DNA of 44,300 nt, from IMG/VR virus record IMGVR_UViG_3300033233_000064, positions 1 to 44,300 of that record. One strand, written 5' to 3'. Positions 25,302-32,405 of this stretch are shown one piece after another. Origin of the DNA: a virus. A program made the position numbers and the translations under genes. The notes under the pieces were generated by a model. The model saw only the letters and a program-made list of their open reading frames with translations, was not told the origin of the DNA and searched no databases. Position 1 is the first letter of the stretch. Every line of letters starts with the position of its first letter.

Positions 25302-25718
25302 ATGCCATACAATACATATCAAGAACAACTGCTTAATCAAATGATAAACGATATTGCTCTTTTGAAGCAACAGATGAACCAGTTGAGGACGAACCAAGTC
25401 AAGACTATCTCTTTCGGCAACATTATGCTTGACGGAAGCACAGGAAAAATTACTGTCGGATCATCACCTAATCAAATACTTATTGACGGAACTAATAACA
25501 AGATTACGTTAGGTTATGGCTCGGCTACGCCTATTGTTTTAGACTCGACAAATAAAAAAATAACATTCGGCAATATCACTTTAGACGGAGTAAATGGAAA
25601 GATTATGATAGATAATGGCACTAATTCTATTGTGATTGATGGAGCAAATACGAATGGTCCGAGACAGATTTGGTACAACGGAGCTACACCTGTTATAGTC
25701 ATAGGTAGTCCAACTTAA
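25302..25718 (+). CDS. Short tail fibre with coiled coil and beta repeats
   Basis: The 138-residue protein starts with a coiled coil (residues 5-32, LLNQMINDIALLKQQMNQL). It continues with about five imperfect 15-residue units ending IxLDGxxxKITxG, with Asn/Asp-Gly turns, which would form a beta-prism or triple helix. It follows the hub gene directly and is probably a trimeric tip fibre. Confidence 0.62.
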   Translation: MPYNTYQEQLLNQMINDIALLKQQMNQLRTNQVKTISFGNIMLDGSTGKITVGSSPNQILIDGTNNKITLGYGSATPIVLDSTNKKITFGNITLDGVNGKIMIDNGTNSIVIDGANTNGPRQIWYNGATPVIVIGSPT

Positions 25719-25719
25719 T

Positions 25720-26529
25720 ATGGCAGACAATGTTATCAGAGTATCAATTCCAAATGGCGGCGGCGGTTACTACAATGCATTAACCGATACTAATTTAGAC
25801 CATTTTGCTTTATATACAGATCAAGACAATATTTTAGTGAAAGAACATAGTCGGGGGACTTTAAGTTGTCTTGGAAATGCCTATCCTTCAGGTTATCCAA
25901 TAAATCACAATCTTGGGTATGTTCCTTTGTTTTTAGTCTATGCTTATGATTATGCAGGATACGAAGGACCTGCCGGAAACTGGTTACAAGTAGGAGACGG
26001 AAACCTGTCTATATGGGTTGCGGCAATAAGTGATGCGAATACTCTTACTATTTATCCTGACGGAAATCCAAATCAAACAAACACGTTCAAATGGTATATA
26101 TTTTACGATAATATAGTAGGGTCAAGCGGTCATACAATTACTGAAAGTGCTAATGTATTGAAAGTAGGGAAAGCGGGGGTAAATGTTTTAACATCAATCG
26201 ATCCAAATGATTATATTTTTCATAGCGATTTAAATACGTTTAAGATTATAAAAGAAGGAACTGCAACAATAAGTTATACCGCAAATGGAGTATATAGTTT
26301 TAATCATAATGCGGGAATTTTAAATCCCGCCGCATTTCAGATTTTTGTTATGTTTCCTGATGGGTCGGTAACTATGGGAAACGGTACATTTGCCTGTCAA
26401 AGCAGAAATGGGGTATTTCAATTACAGGCTGGAATTAACACGACACAGATAAGCTGTAAAATATTTGGAGATAGTGCCGCTCATTCAATTTACGTTAAAT
26501 ATTATATATATGAAACACCTCTAACATGA
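25720..26529 (+). CDS. Tail fibre protein with two copies of a GYNALT-type domain
   Basis: The 269-residue protein has two related halves. One starts IPNGGGGYYNALTDTNLDHFALYTD, the other VGKAGVNVLTSIDPNDYIFHSD. Each continues with a strand-rich region that includes a NHNLGYVP- or FNHNAG-like segment. The downstream gene encodes a third copy of the domain. It is a fibre or receptor-binding candidate, and the start is one base after the previous stop. Confidence 0.6.
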   Translation: MADNVIRVSIPNGGGGYYNALTDTNLDHFALYTDQDNILVKEHSRGTLSCLGNAYPSGYPINHNLGYVPLFLVYAYDYAGYEGPAGNWLQVGDGNLSIWVAAISDANTLTIYPDGNPNQTNTFKWYIFYDNIVGSSGHTITESANVLKVGKAGVNVLTSIDPNDYIFHSDLNTFKIIKEGTATISYTANGVYSFNHNAGILNPAAFQIFVMFPDGSVTMGNGTFACQSRNGVFQLQAGINTTQISCKIFGDSAAHSIYVKYYIYETPLT

Positions 26530-26945
26530 GTACTAAAATAGTAAAGATAAAACCAGGATATAATGCTTTAACTGAAACTGACCCGAACAATATGACATTT
26601 TGTTCAGATTTCAATACTTTAAAATATTATACTTCTGGAAGCGTCAACATAAGCGGATCATGGACTACAAATCCAGGTGATCCAGTAAAAACTTTTTCTA
26701 CAACAGTAACTCACAGTTTAGGATATAAGCCTTTCTTTGTTTGTTATGTTAATTTTGCAGGTGCGTATAATATTATTCCTTATATCCAAAGTATTATGAC
26801 GATAGGAAGTGAAATTGCCTCAGCATGGGTTGATAACACATATTTGAATTTTGATGTACAATTAAGACCGGGAATAAATTCTAATACATGGAACTTTAAT
26901 TTTACTTTTTATTATAAATTATTCAAAAATAATACCGGACTATGA
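26526..26945 (+). CDS. Tail fibre protein, third copy of the same domain
   Basis: The 139-residue protein begins VKIKPGYNALTETDPNNM and has THSLGYKPFFVCYVNFAG, closely paralleling both halves of the preceding protein. Overlap of four bases (ATGA) with that gene supports co-translation. Three related domains in two adjacent genes suggest duplication, perhaps for alternate receptor binding. Confidence 0.6.
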   Translation: MSTKIVKIKPGYNALTETDPNNMTFCSDFNTLKYYTSGSVNISGSWTTNPGDPVKTFSTTVTHSLGYKPFFVCYVNFAGAYNIIPYIQSIMTIGSEIASAWVDNTYLNFDVQLRPGINSNTWNFNFTFYYKLFKNNTGL

Positions 26946-27268
26946 TAATCGGATATAATAAAAATACGGGGATAATTAATGGAGTGATTTATGGAAGAAT
27001 TCACAGAGAAGATGAATTGAAAATGAAAATAGGAGGAAAGGATGATGAAATGATTATAGTTCAATGGAAACCTGTTAGATGGTATGACATTGACGGAAAT
27101 ATGATAAATGGAGATGAAGTAGATGAGAAAGGCAGAAAGATTGCCTATACTGAAGATTGGGAGCCAGACTATGAGCAGAAAGAACTATTTATAATGTTAG
27201 ATGAACACCCTGACAAGATATATGAATACAAAGTTGATTTGAAAACTAAACAATTAGTTAAAAAATAG
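26942..27268 (+). CDS. Tail-region protein of unknown function
   Basis: The 108-residue protein has alternating strands and acidic turns (WYDIDGNMINGDEVDEKGRK). It overlaps the fibre gene upstream by four bases, so it is likely a partner or chaperone of the fibres. Family not recognised. Confidence 0.55.
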   Translation: MIIGYNKNTGIINGVIYGRIHREDELKMKIGGKDDEMIIVQWKPVRWYDIDGNMINGDEVDEKGRKIAYTEDWEPDYEQKELFIMLDEHPDKIYEYKVDLKTKQLVKK

Positions 27269-27273
27269 ACTCT

Positions 27274-27302
27274 TTGACTAAAGTTAAAAGTGATGATAAC
27301 AT
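27274..27302 (+). promoter_or_regulatory. Promoter for main fibre gene, leaderless type
   Basis: TTGACT (27274-27279), 17 bases, TAACAT (27297-27302), then six bases and ATG 27309. This is one of the cleanest examples of the leaderless layout in the window. Confidence 0.65.
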
Positions 27303-27308
27303 ATATAC

Positions 27309-28283
27309 ATGAGCAACTATTTGGCAATCCGTAATGGTGGAAAGACTGACGAGCAAGGTGCGGAAAGAATTTTTGCTAAAATCCTCAGTGGTCAAGGCTG
27401 TATAGGCTCAGGAGACTACTTGGCGACTCAAAACGGAACGCCTAATATGTCAGTAAACGTAGCGGCAGGAGATATTATCCTTACGTACTTGACTTATGTT
27501 TTCCATATCTGGGCTGATGCTACTAATAATGTCGCAATAGCTTCAAACTCATCAGGTCTTACAAGAATTGATGCGGTTGTCGCTTGGGTCGATCTTACAG
27601 TAGTTAATTCTACTTCAAGTAATAATCCGGGAGCTTCAAAAGTTACGGTCGTACAAGGAGTAAATGGCGGTTCAGCTCCGTCAGACAGTGATATACAAAC
27701 AGGAATAGGAGCTGGTAATCCGTTTATGAGAATTTGCAACGTAACGGTAGCATCGGGCTCTATTTCTATAGTTAATGCTAATATTTCAGACCAGAGAACA
27801 CTTTTACCTGCACTTGTTTATACTACATCTCCTCAAACCTTATCTGGCCCTAAAACCTTAACTTCGCCAGTGATAAATAATGGAGTGTTTACAGGAGGAG
27901 GTGCATTACTGTCTAAAGTATTACATTTTACAAGATACCTTGATGATGCCTCAGGGGATGTTCCTTATACTGGATTTGGGTTCAAGCCAAGTGCATTACA
28001 TATAACTGCTTGTATTAATGGTGCAAGTTATGGATCTTACGCTGTACCAAGGTCATATTCTTTTGGTTATGGAGATGCAAATTTGAGCTCATATTGTATA
28101 TTTAGTGGTTGGAATGGTCTTTTAGCTTTAACTGCTAATATAATATATATTGATTCTGATGGCTCACACAAACAAATTGCAACTATCAAATCTTATGATA
28201 CTGATGGATTTACATTGACATATACATTAATGGGATCAGGTCAGCATACGTTAATTGATTTTATGGTTATTGTTTTTAAATAA
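27309..28283 (+). CDS. Tail fibre / receptor-binding protein
   Basis: The 324-residue protein opens with YLAIRNGGKTDEQGAERIF, followed by a baseplate-like beta domain (residues 45-165) with RIDAVVAWVDLT and ICNVTVASGSISIVNANISD. The hinge LSGPKTLTSPVI at about 180 matches the hinge of the 15320 gene product. The C-terminal head (from about 200) has FGFKPSALHITACINGASYG. Its own promoter, its place before lysis genes and the variable-looking head favour a receptor-binding protein. Confidence 0.65.
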   Translation: MSNYLAIRNGGKTDEQGAERIFAKILSGQGCIGSGDYLATQNGTPNMSVNVAAGDIILTYLTYVFHIWADATNNVAIASNSSGLTRIDAVVAWVDLTVVNSTSSNNPGASKVTVVQGVNGGSAPSDSDIQTGIGAGNPFMRICNVTVASGSISIVNANISDQRTLLPALVYTTSPQTLSGPKTLTSPVINNGVFTGGGALLSKVLHFTRYLDDASGDVPYTGFGFKPSALHITACINGASYGSYAVPRSYSFGYGDANLSSYCIFSGWNGLLALTANIIYIDSDGSHKQIATIKSYDTDGFTLTYTLMGSGQHTLIDFMVIVFK

Positions 28284-28299
28284 CCCTTTAAAAACGTAC

Positions 28300-28329
28300 A
28301 GAAACTCATTATCAATAATGAAAACAAAA
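28300..28329. repeat. 30-bp direct repeat, copy 2
   Basis: This matches 16347-16376 at 29 of 30 bases and lies between the fibre gene and the lysis cassette. It may mark a past recombination between fibre loci or a shared regulatory element. Confidence 0.8.
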
Positions 28330-28336
28330 TTTTACT

Positions 28337-28627
28337 ATGTTCAAAGGACATTCTCATTATGACCAAAAAAAGCAGACGTTTGCCGATAAGATTTCTACTA
28401 ATAACGTTATTCCTATTCTCGCTTTTGTCCTTGGTATAATCTTTTCTTGGTACAAGTTTCAAGCAAAGTTTGATGTAATTGATACAAATTATCAAAATCT
28501 GTACAATTTAGTACAACAAAATAAGCAAGATATAACCACATTAAACAATCTTTTGTTGACAAATAAAATCATACAATCTAATGATGTTAAAGGTGTTTCA
28601 ACAAGTTCGGGAAGATTGACAAAGTAG
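28337..28627 (+). CDS. Small membrane protein with periplasmic coiled coil (lysis cassette)
   Basis: The 96-residue protein has one membrane helix at about 24-39 (VIPILAFVLGIIFSWY) and then a helical part with heptad-like leucines (VIDTNYQNLYNLVQQ). The position before the endolysin suggests a lysis accessory or holin-like protein; it also fits phage proteins of the haemolysin-XhlA type. Not firmly assigned. Confidence 0.55.
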   Translation: MFKGHSHYDQKKQTFADKISTNNVIPILAFVLGIIFSWYKFQAKFDVIDTNYQNLYNLVQQNKQDITTLNNLLLTNKIIQSNDVKGVSTSSGRLTK

Positions 28628-28655
28628 AAAGTATTTTGAAAAAGTATTTTGAAAG

Positions 28656-28685
28656 TTGACAGAATTATAGTTAAAGTAATACAAA
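28656..28685 (+). promoter_or_regulatory. Possible promoter for endolysin gene
   Basis: TTGACA at 28656-28661 and TACAAA at 28680-28685, 18 bases apart, lie 13 bases before ATG 28699. A 12-base tandem repeat (AAAGTATTTTGA) precedes it. Confidence 0.45.
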
Positions 28686-28698
28686 TTTACAAACTTTT

Positions 28699-29754
28699 AT
28701 GTTTCATAAAAACTTTCCTTGGGGAAAAGGGCTTTGGATTTGGGAAATACAAGCACTCCTTAGTCAGTATGGCACGATTGATGCTGCCTGTCAAAAATGT
28801 AAAGATACCAATATTTCTTATGTCATTATAAAAGCAGGGGATGGCAAAAATACATGGCCTCAGTTTAGCAAAGACCTCATTGGCAAGTTCAAGTTCTACG
28901 GAATAAACGTATATGCGTGGAGCTATGTTTATGGAGATGATCCAGTGCGTGAAGCACAGATCGCTTCATGGGCTTTAAACTTAGGAGCTGATGGATTTGT
29001 GATTGATGCAGAAAGCGAATACCAAGGAAAGAATACACAAGCAGTTACTATGATGACTGAATTAAGAAAAGGTAATCCCGATAGTTTTGTTGCCTATGCT
29101 CCGTTTGCTTTTATTCATTTACACAAAAGTTTTCCTTATCAAGAGTTTGGGAAATACTGTGATGCAGTAATGCCACAGATGTATTGGGGAACAATGGGAA
29201 TGTCTGTACAAGATTGTATAAATCAAACCTATCAAGATTTTTTACAGTGGCAACAGATAGTACCGGCCGAAAGTGTTAAGCCAATAATTCCAGTAGGTCA
29301 AGCATATGATAATTCACAAGAGAATTATGTACTTACTCCAAAAGATTTAACTGATTTCATAAATGGAGTAGCAGGTTATCATTCTGTGAACTTCTGGTCT
29401 ATGCAACATATTTTGAGAGATGATTGTTGGTCTGCAATTAAAGACGGAGCAGTAAAACCATACTCCCCGCCAGTATCAGAAATACCGCCACAACCGCCTA
29501 AAGAGGAAGTCAAACCCGTTCAGCAAACAACTACTCCGAGTGATAACACACAAACGCCTATAAAACCTGTCGAGCAACCAAAAGAGCCTACTGTAACGCC
29601 TCAAATACCAGTAGCAGATTATTCAAAAAACAGCACTGCCAAGCCTCAAACTGAAACACCACCTAATGACCTAAAAAAAGACTTAAAACAGATTGATTAT
29701 TTCTTACTGTTTATCAAGTTTCTTGTTAAAATTTTTAATACTAAACTATGGTAG
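28699..29754 (+). CDS. Endolysin, GH25-like TIM-barrel glycoside hydrolase
   Basis: The 351-residue protein has an N-terminal barrel of about 250 residues with YVIIKAGDG, YGINVYAWSYVYGDD, ADGFVIDAESEY (D103 and E105 as likely acidic pair) and CDAVMPQMYWG. This layout fits lysozyme-like GH25-related hydrolases. A Pro-rich linker (residues 255-315) follows. The last 23 residues are hydrophobic (DYFLLFIKFLVKIF), possibly a membrane-interacting tail. There is no signal peptide, so it depends on the holin. It ends seven bases into the holin gene. Confidence 0.72.
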   Translation: MFHKNFPWGKGLWIWEIQALLSQYGTIDAACQKCKDTNISYVIIKAGDGKNTWPQFSKDLIGKFKFYGINVYAWSYVYGDDPVREAQIASWALNLGADGFVIDAESEYQGKNTQAVTMMTELRKGNPDSFVAYAPFAFIHLHKSFPYQEFGKYCDAVMPQMYWGTMGMSVQDCINQTYQDFLQWQQIVPAESVKPIIPVGQAYDNSQENYVLTPKDLTDFINGVAGYHSVNFWSMQHILRDDCWSAIKDGAVKPYSPPVSEIPPQPPKEEVKPVQQTTTPSDNTQTPIKPVEQPKEPTVTPQIPVADYSKNSTAKPQTETPPNDLKKDLKQIDYFLLFIKFLVKIFNTKLW

Positions 29755-30020
29755 GATTTGATCCCCATGCTCTCATCGGTTTAACTGGTGCACCGGTAGT
29801 TGAGAGTATTGTTAACTTTTTGAAAGACCAGTGGAGATTGTCACCAAAGTTAGCACCAATCGCGGCAATCTTACTTGGATTGATTTTGAACATTTGGGCA
29901 GGATACGTACTTAAGGTAGATTTTGTAAGTACGATCTATTCGGGTCTTATTACTGGATTTGCGGCAAGCAGTTGGTATGAACTAACTAAGTTACCAACAA
30001 CAAATAACGTGATAAAATAA
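29748..30020 (+). CDS. Holin (putative)
   Basis: The 90-residue protein has two membrane helices at about 35-55 and 59-75, separated by a short charged turn, and a short polar C-terminal tail. It overlaps the endolysin gene by seven bases. Size, topology and position are those of a phage holin that permeabilises the membrane at the end of infection. The family is not specifically recognised. Confidence 0.7.
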   Translation: MVGFDPHALIGLTGAPVVESIVNFLKDQWRLSPKLAPIAAILLGLILNIWAGYVLKVDFVSTIYSGLITGFAASSWYELTKLPTTNNVIK

Positions 30021-30103
30021 AAATTGATGCTACTGCTTAGGAGATCATCTTAACAGGTGTCCAATCCGGCCATACAGTTAAGCACATACCAAGCAAGTAG
30101 TAT

Positions 30104-30121
30104 CTTATAATGCATTATAAG
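30104..30121. promoter_or_regulatory. Perfect 18-bp palindrome CTTATAATGCATTATAAG
   Basis: The sequence equals its own reverse complement. Related 16-mers occur at 3910, 14768, 20941 and 33605, each in or at the edge of an intergenic gap. It is an operator candidate, although each also includes a TATAAT-like box. Confidence 0.55.
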
Positions 30122-30135
30122 TCTGAAAAATACAG

Positions 30136-30163
30136 TTGACTTTTTTTGAAAAGGTACTATTAT
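30136..30163 (+). promoter_or_regulatory. Promoter of candidate short RNA
   Basis: TTGACT (30136-30141), 16 bases, then TATTAT (30158-30163). Transcription would begin near 30170 and meet a terminator at 30197-30219. Confidence 0.55.
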
Positions 30164-30169
30164 AAATAT

Positions 30170-30219
30170 ACGTCCTCGCGATAATATCAAAAAGGTACTC
30201 CTACGGTAAGAGGAGTTTT
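30170..30219 (+). ncRNA. Candidate ~50-nt small RNA
   Basis: The stretch runs from the likely start after the 30136 promoter to the terminator ending at 30219. It has no open frame. The terminator loop shows GGTAAG (30205-30210), complementary to CTTACC at 30298-30303 and 30323-30328 in the leader of the next gene. This could allow loop-loop pairing; function is inferred only. Confidence 0.4.
30197..30219 (+). terminator. Intrinsic terminator
   Basis: ACTCCT (30197-30202), loop ACGGTAAG, AGGAGT (30211-30216) and TTTT. The stem is six base pairs. Confidence 0.6.
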
Positions 30220-30222
30220 CTA

Positions 30223-30252
30223 TTGACAAGAGCAATTTTTTAGTGGTATAAT
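30223..30252 (+). promoter_or_regulatory. Strong promoter of initiator leader
   Basis: TTGACA (30223-30228), 18 bases, TATAAT (30247-30252), with an extended -10 TGG directly before it. The -35 box sits just after the upstream terminator. Transcription would start near 30259 and read the attenuator-like leader. Confidence 0.75.
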
Positions 30253-30264
30253 TATCACCAAGTT

Positions 30265-30353
30265 ACGTGAACTGCTAATTGTTGGTAAGGATAAAAACTT
30301 ACCAAAGTCTCTTGTCAAGAGCCTTACCAACTGTTATTAGTTCACGTTTTTTT
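30265..30353 (+). promoter_or_regulatory. Attenuator-like leader with alternative hairpins
   Basis: Long form: ACGTGAACT (30265-30273) pairs with AGTTCACGT (30339-30347), and GTTGGTAAGG (30281-30290) with CCTTACCAAC (30322-30331), followed directly by a T run up to the ATG at 30354. This is a terminator shape. Short form: TTGGTAAG (30283-30290 area) pairs with CTTACCAA at 30298-30305, and CTCTTG with CAAGAG at 30309-30321. The two forms exclude each other, as in attenuators and riboswitches. The ligand or trigger is unknown. Confidence 0.65.
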
Positions 30354-31160
30354 ATGGATAGAAGAAAAAGTGCATTGTTTAGTAAAGGATATGGATACAT
30401 GCCTAATGTTGTTTTATTTGACAAAGACCTTCCTTCAACAGCAAAACTTCTTTTTGTTCTTATTAGTAGTCTTTCAGCTGAACGAGGATATTGTTTTGCA
30501 AAGAATGAATACTTAGCTGAAAAAATGGGAATTTCTGAAACAATGGTATCACTTCATATAAAAAGTCTTGAAAAATATCTTATTATTGAAAATGGAACGA
30601 GCATAAATAGACAAATATTTATTGCTGAATATGAAGAAAATTTAGAGGAAAATTTAGAAGAAAACGTAAAAGAACCCTTAAATAAACTTAAAGGTCAACC
30701 TTTAAATAAACTTAAAGGTTATGAGGCTACATATATTAATAATATAAAGAGTAATATAGTTACTAACGTAACTACAGAAAAACCTGTACAAACCAGTAGG
30801 AATTTAAAACCTGTTTCCATAGAAGAAGTTATACTCACTCCTACAGGTAAGCCTACAAGTAAGAAACAGTATGGTAATGGTGACGTTTCGTACCTTATCG
30901 GGTACATGAAAGACAAATTAGGCCTACCAATACTTGATGGAACGGAACAAGAAAACCGGCGGTACTGCTGGCTCACAATGAACAAGTTCGGAGGAAAAGA
31001 TAAAATAGAGCGGATTAACAAGGTAAAACTACTTATTGAAGCCGCCAGTCAAGACACATTCTGGGCTACTCACATTACTTCGTTTAAGATGTTATACTAC
31101 AAAGGTGTTCAGATTATCAGTTCACTACGCCATAATAAGTATGGCGTAACATACTTATGA
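30354..31160 (+). CDS. Winged-helix protein, putative replication initiator
   Basis: The 268-residue protein has a winged helix at about 22-82 (KLLFVLISSL, NEYLAEKMGISETMVSLHIKSL), like the HTH domains of phage replication proteins. An acidic and repetitive linker (LEENLEEN, then two PLNKLKG) follows, and a C-terminal helical part with YCWLTMNKFGGKDKIERI resembles regions that bind host replication proteins. The first gene of the early region, just after a strong promoter and attenuator, fits an initiator. No helicase or polymerase is nearby. A longer form using a TTG at 30279 would sit inside the hairpin and is rejected. Confidence 0.6.
   Translation: MDRRKSALFSKGYGYMPNVVLFDKDLPSTAKLLFVLISSLSAERGYCFAKNEYLAEKMGISETMVSLHIKSLEKYLIIENGTSINRQIFIAEYEENLEENLEENVKEPLNKLKGQPLNKLKGYEATYINNIKSNIVTNVTTEKPVQTSRNLKPVSIEEVILTPTGKPTSKKQYGNGDVSYLIGYMKDKLGLPILDGTEQENRRYCWLTMNKFGGKDKIERINKVKLLIEAASQDTFWATHITSFKMLYYKGVQIISSLRHNKYGVTYL
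30673..30720. repeat. Two 24-bp iteron-like direct repeats
   Basis: Two adjacent units differ at two of 24 bases. Each contains CTTTAAATAAACTTAAAG or nearly so, with an internal inverted repeat. An AT-rich stretch (30730-30765) follows. They lie inside the initiator gene, as in the lambda O origin, and could be the replication origin. Confidence 0.5.
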
Positions 31161-31408
31161 GAATAGACGATTTAAGTCCTAATCAAAAACAGTATATAAT
31201 CGAAACGTTTGATGGTGATAGATTTAATATAGACAATAATCAAAGAGAGGCAATACTTAAAGGTACCGGTCAATTTTTTGCTTTCAAGAATGGAGAAGTT
31301 TTGAATAAGTCATCAATTAAAATGATTGTAGTTGATAGAGAAAAGACAAAAGAATTATTTTTACAATCACCGGAAGGCAAAAAACTCCTCGAAGAAAAGA
31401 CAGAATAA
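31157..31408 (+). CDS. Small acidic early protein, unknown
   Basis: The 83-residue protein overlaps the initiator gene by four bases (ATGA), so it is probably translationally coupled. It has a mixed alpha/beta look (IIETFDGDRFNIDNNQREAI) and an acidic C-terminus. No family recognised. Confidence 0.55.
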   Translation: MRIDDLSPNQKQYIIETFDGDRFNIDNNQREAILKGTGQFFAFKNGEVLNKSSIKMIVVDREKTKELFLQSPEGKKLLEEKTE

Positions 31409-31449
31409 TACTATTCTAAGCCGATCTGAAAGGAGTCTTTAATTTGCAG

Positions 31450-31479
31450 TTGACATTTAATATACATTAGTTTTATAAT
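31450..31479 (+). promoter_or_regulatory. Early promoter, family member 1
   Basis: GCAGTTGACATT begins the -35 (TTGACA 31450-31455), followed by 18 bases and TATAAT (31474-31479). It belongs with the promoters at 33385 and 35933, which share GCAGTTGACATT and a TATA-rich spacer. Confidence 0.75.
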
Positions 31480-31493
31480 ATGTATATTAAGTT

Positions 31494-31667
31494 ATGATAA
31501 CACCAGAAGTACTTAAACAACAACTAAAACAAGTCAAGATCGAACTAGACACGATGAAAGTCGAACAATTGGCTACAGGTAAGTATCGCTTATCACAAAT
31601 CAAGGCAAAGCAGTCAGAGTTTATTAGATTGTCAAACAAACATCAAAAGTTAGTGCTTGGTTACTAA
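31494..31667 (+). CDS. Small helical early protein, unknown
   Basis: The 57-residue protein is a single charged helix pair (VLKQQLKQVKIELDTMKVEQL), coiled-coil prone. It begins 14 bases after a -10 box and has no Shine-Dalgarno sequence. It is the first gene of a run of small genes. Confidence 0.5.
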   Translation: MITPEVLKQQLKQVKIELDTMKVEQLATGKYRLSQIKAKQSEFIRLSNKHQKLVLGY

Positions 31668-31668
31668 T

Positions 31669-31812
31669 ATGAAAAAGTTCAAAGTAATTGTTACTTACAT
31701 AGTTGAAGTCAAAGACTCTCGGAAAATAATTGAAGCTCTTGAACTTGGAAAAGAGCCGGATGATATAAAAACAATCTTAATGGAAACCAACAAGAAAGGG
31801 GGTGAGAAATAA
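31669..31812 (+). CDS. Small early protein, unknown
   Basis: The 47-residue protein has a strand-helix pattern (KVIVTYIVEVKDS) and overlaps the next gene by one base (TAATG). Its last codons supply the G-rich ribosome binding site of that gene. Confidence 0.45.
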   Translation: MKKFKVIVTYIVEVKDSRKIIEALELGKEPDDIKTILMETNKKGGEK

Positions 31813-32048
31813 TGTCATATCCACAAGCACTAAAATTGTTAGATAAACAGATACAAGATCATGCTCCGTTATCAGTAATCAATGCAACTATAGACGACAT
31901 AAAGTATATAAGATTGATAAAACCAATAACGTGTGCAGAAATAAAAACCTGTCCACAATGTAAGAATGAACACTCAAGAAGAAGTATGTTTTGTTCACAG
32001 GCTTGTTACGACAAAGATTGGTATATTAGAAGTAAGAACGCAAATTAA
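31812..32048 (+). CDS. Small zinc-binding protein
   Basis: The 78-residue protein has a helical first half and a C-terminal CPQC ... FCSQAC segment, four cysteines of a small zinc finger. It has one of the few clear Shine-Dalgarno sequences here (AAGGGGGTGA, nine bases before ATG). Function is unknown. Confidence 0.6.
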   Translation: MSYPQALKLLDKQIQDHAPLSVINATIDDIKYIRLIKPITCAEIKTCPQCKNEHSRRSMFCSQACYDKDWYIRSKNAN

Positions 32049-32056
32049 GCCTTTAA

Positions 32057-32088
32057 CTTTGCCGTCTTATGAGGAAAAAACGGCAAAG
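32057..32088 (+). other. Intergenic hairpin
   Basis: CTTTGCCGT (32057-32065) pairs with ACGGCAAAG (32080-32088) across a 14-base loop. No U-tract follows, so it is an RNA structure, not a terminator. It precedes the gene at 32100. Confidence 0.55.
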
Positions 32089-32099
32089 ATTAAACGCTT

Positions 32100-32261
32100 A
32101 TGAAAATTGTAGATATTAACGGAAAACCATATCCGTATTGGAAAAAAATATCAAGGTGTAATATCTGTAAACGAAATATACAGTGGAAATTAGAAAGTGG
32201 TCGTTGGATACCTTTTTACTTAACTGGCGAACGTGATACTTGTTATCAGTTAAAAAAATAA
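32100..32261 (+). CDS. Small cysteine-containing protein
   Basis: The 53-residue protein has CNIC (residues 20-23) and a later Cys48, with aromatic residues around them; probably a small metal-binding domain. It starts after a hairpin and ends one base before the next ATG. Confidence 0.45.
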   Translation: MKIVDINGKPYPYWKKISRCNICKRNIQWKLESGRWIPFYLTGERDTCYQLKK

Positions 32262-32262
32262 T

Positions 32263-32403
32263 ATGGTCAAAAAAATCTGTACCTATTGCGGAAGGATTGA
32301 CAAAGAATGTGATTGTGCTTGGGAGGCGTGCCATTTAGGCGAAAAAGAATTGAAAGAAAAGATCAAAAAGTATCAAGATTTATTATATAAGTTAAAAAAA
32401 TAA
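32263..32403 (+). CDS. Small zinc-knuckle protein
   Basis: The 46-residue protein has CTYC, CDC and C23 followed by a charged helix (EKELKEKIKKYQDLL). The arrangement suggests a zinc knuckle with a coiled-coil tail. Family not recognised. Confidence 0.5.
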   Translation: MVKKICTYCGRIDKECDCAWEACHLGEKELKEKIKKYQDLLYKLKK

Positions 32404-32405
32404 GT

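Larger units (their letters stand above)
30021..30353. other. Regulatory intergenic region (333 bp) between lysis and early genes
   Basis: This is the longest gene-free stretch. It holds a perfect 18-bp palindrome, a promoter at 30136 with a short terminated transcript, a second strong promoter at 30223, and a leader with alternative hairpins ending in a U-tract at the ATG of the winged-helix gene. A minus-strand open frame at 30050-30235 has no supporting features. It is probably the main switch for early gene expression. Confidence 0.7.

Noticed and set aside
30265-30353. tRNA or tmRNA in the hairpin region
   Set aside because: The stems do not form a cloverleaf and no CCA end or T-loop was seen.
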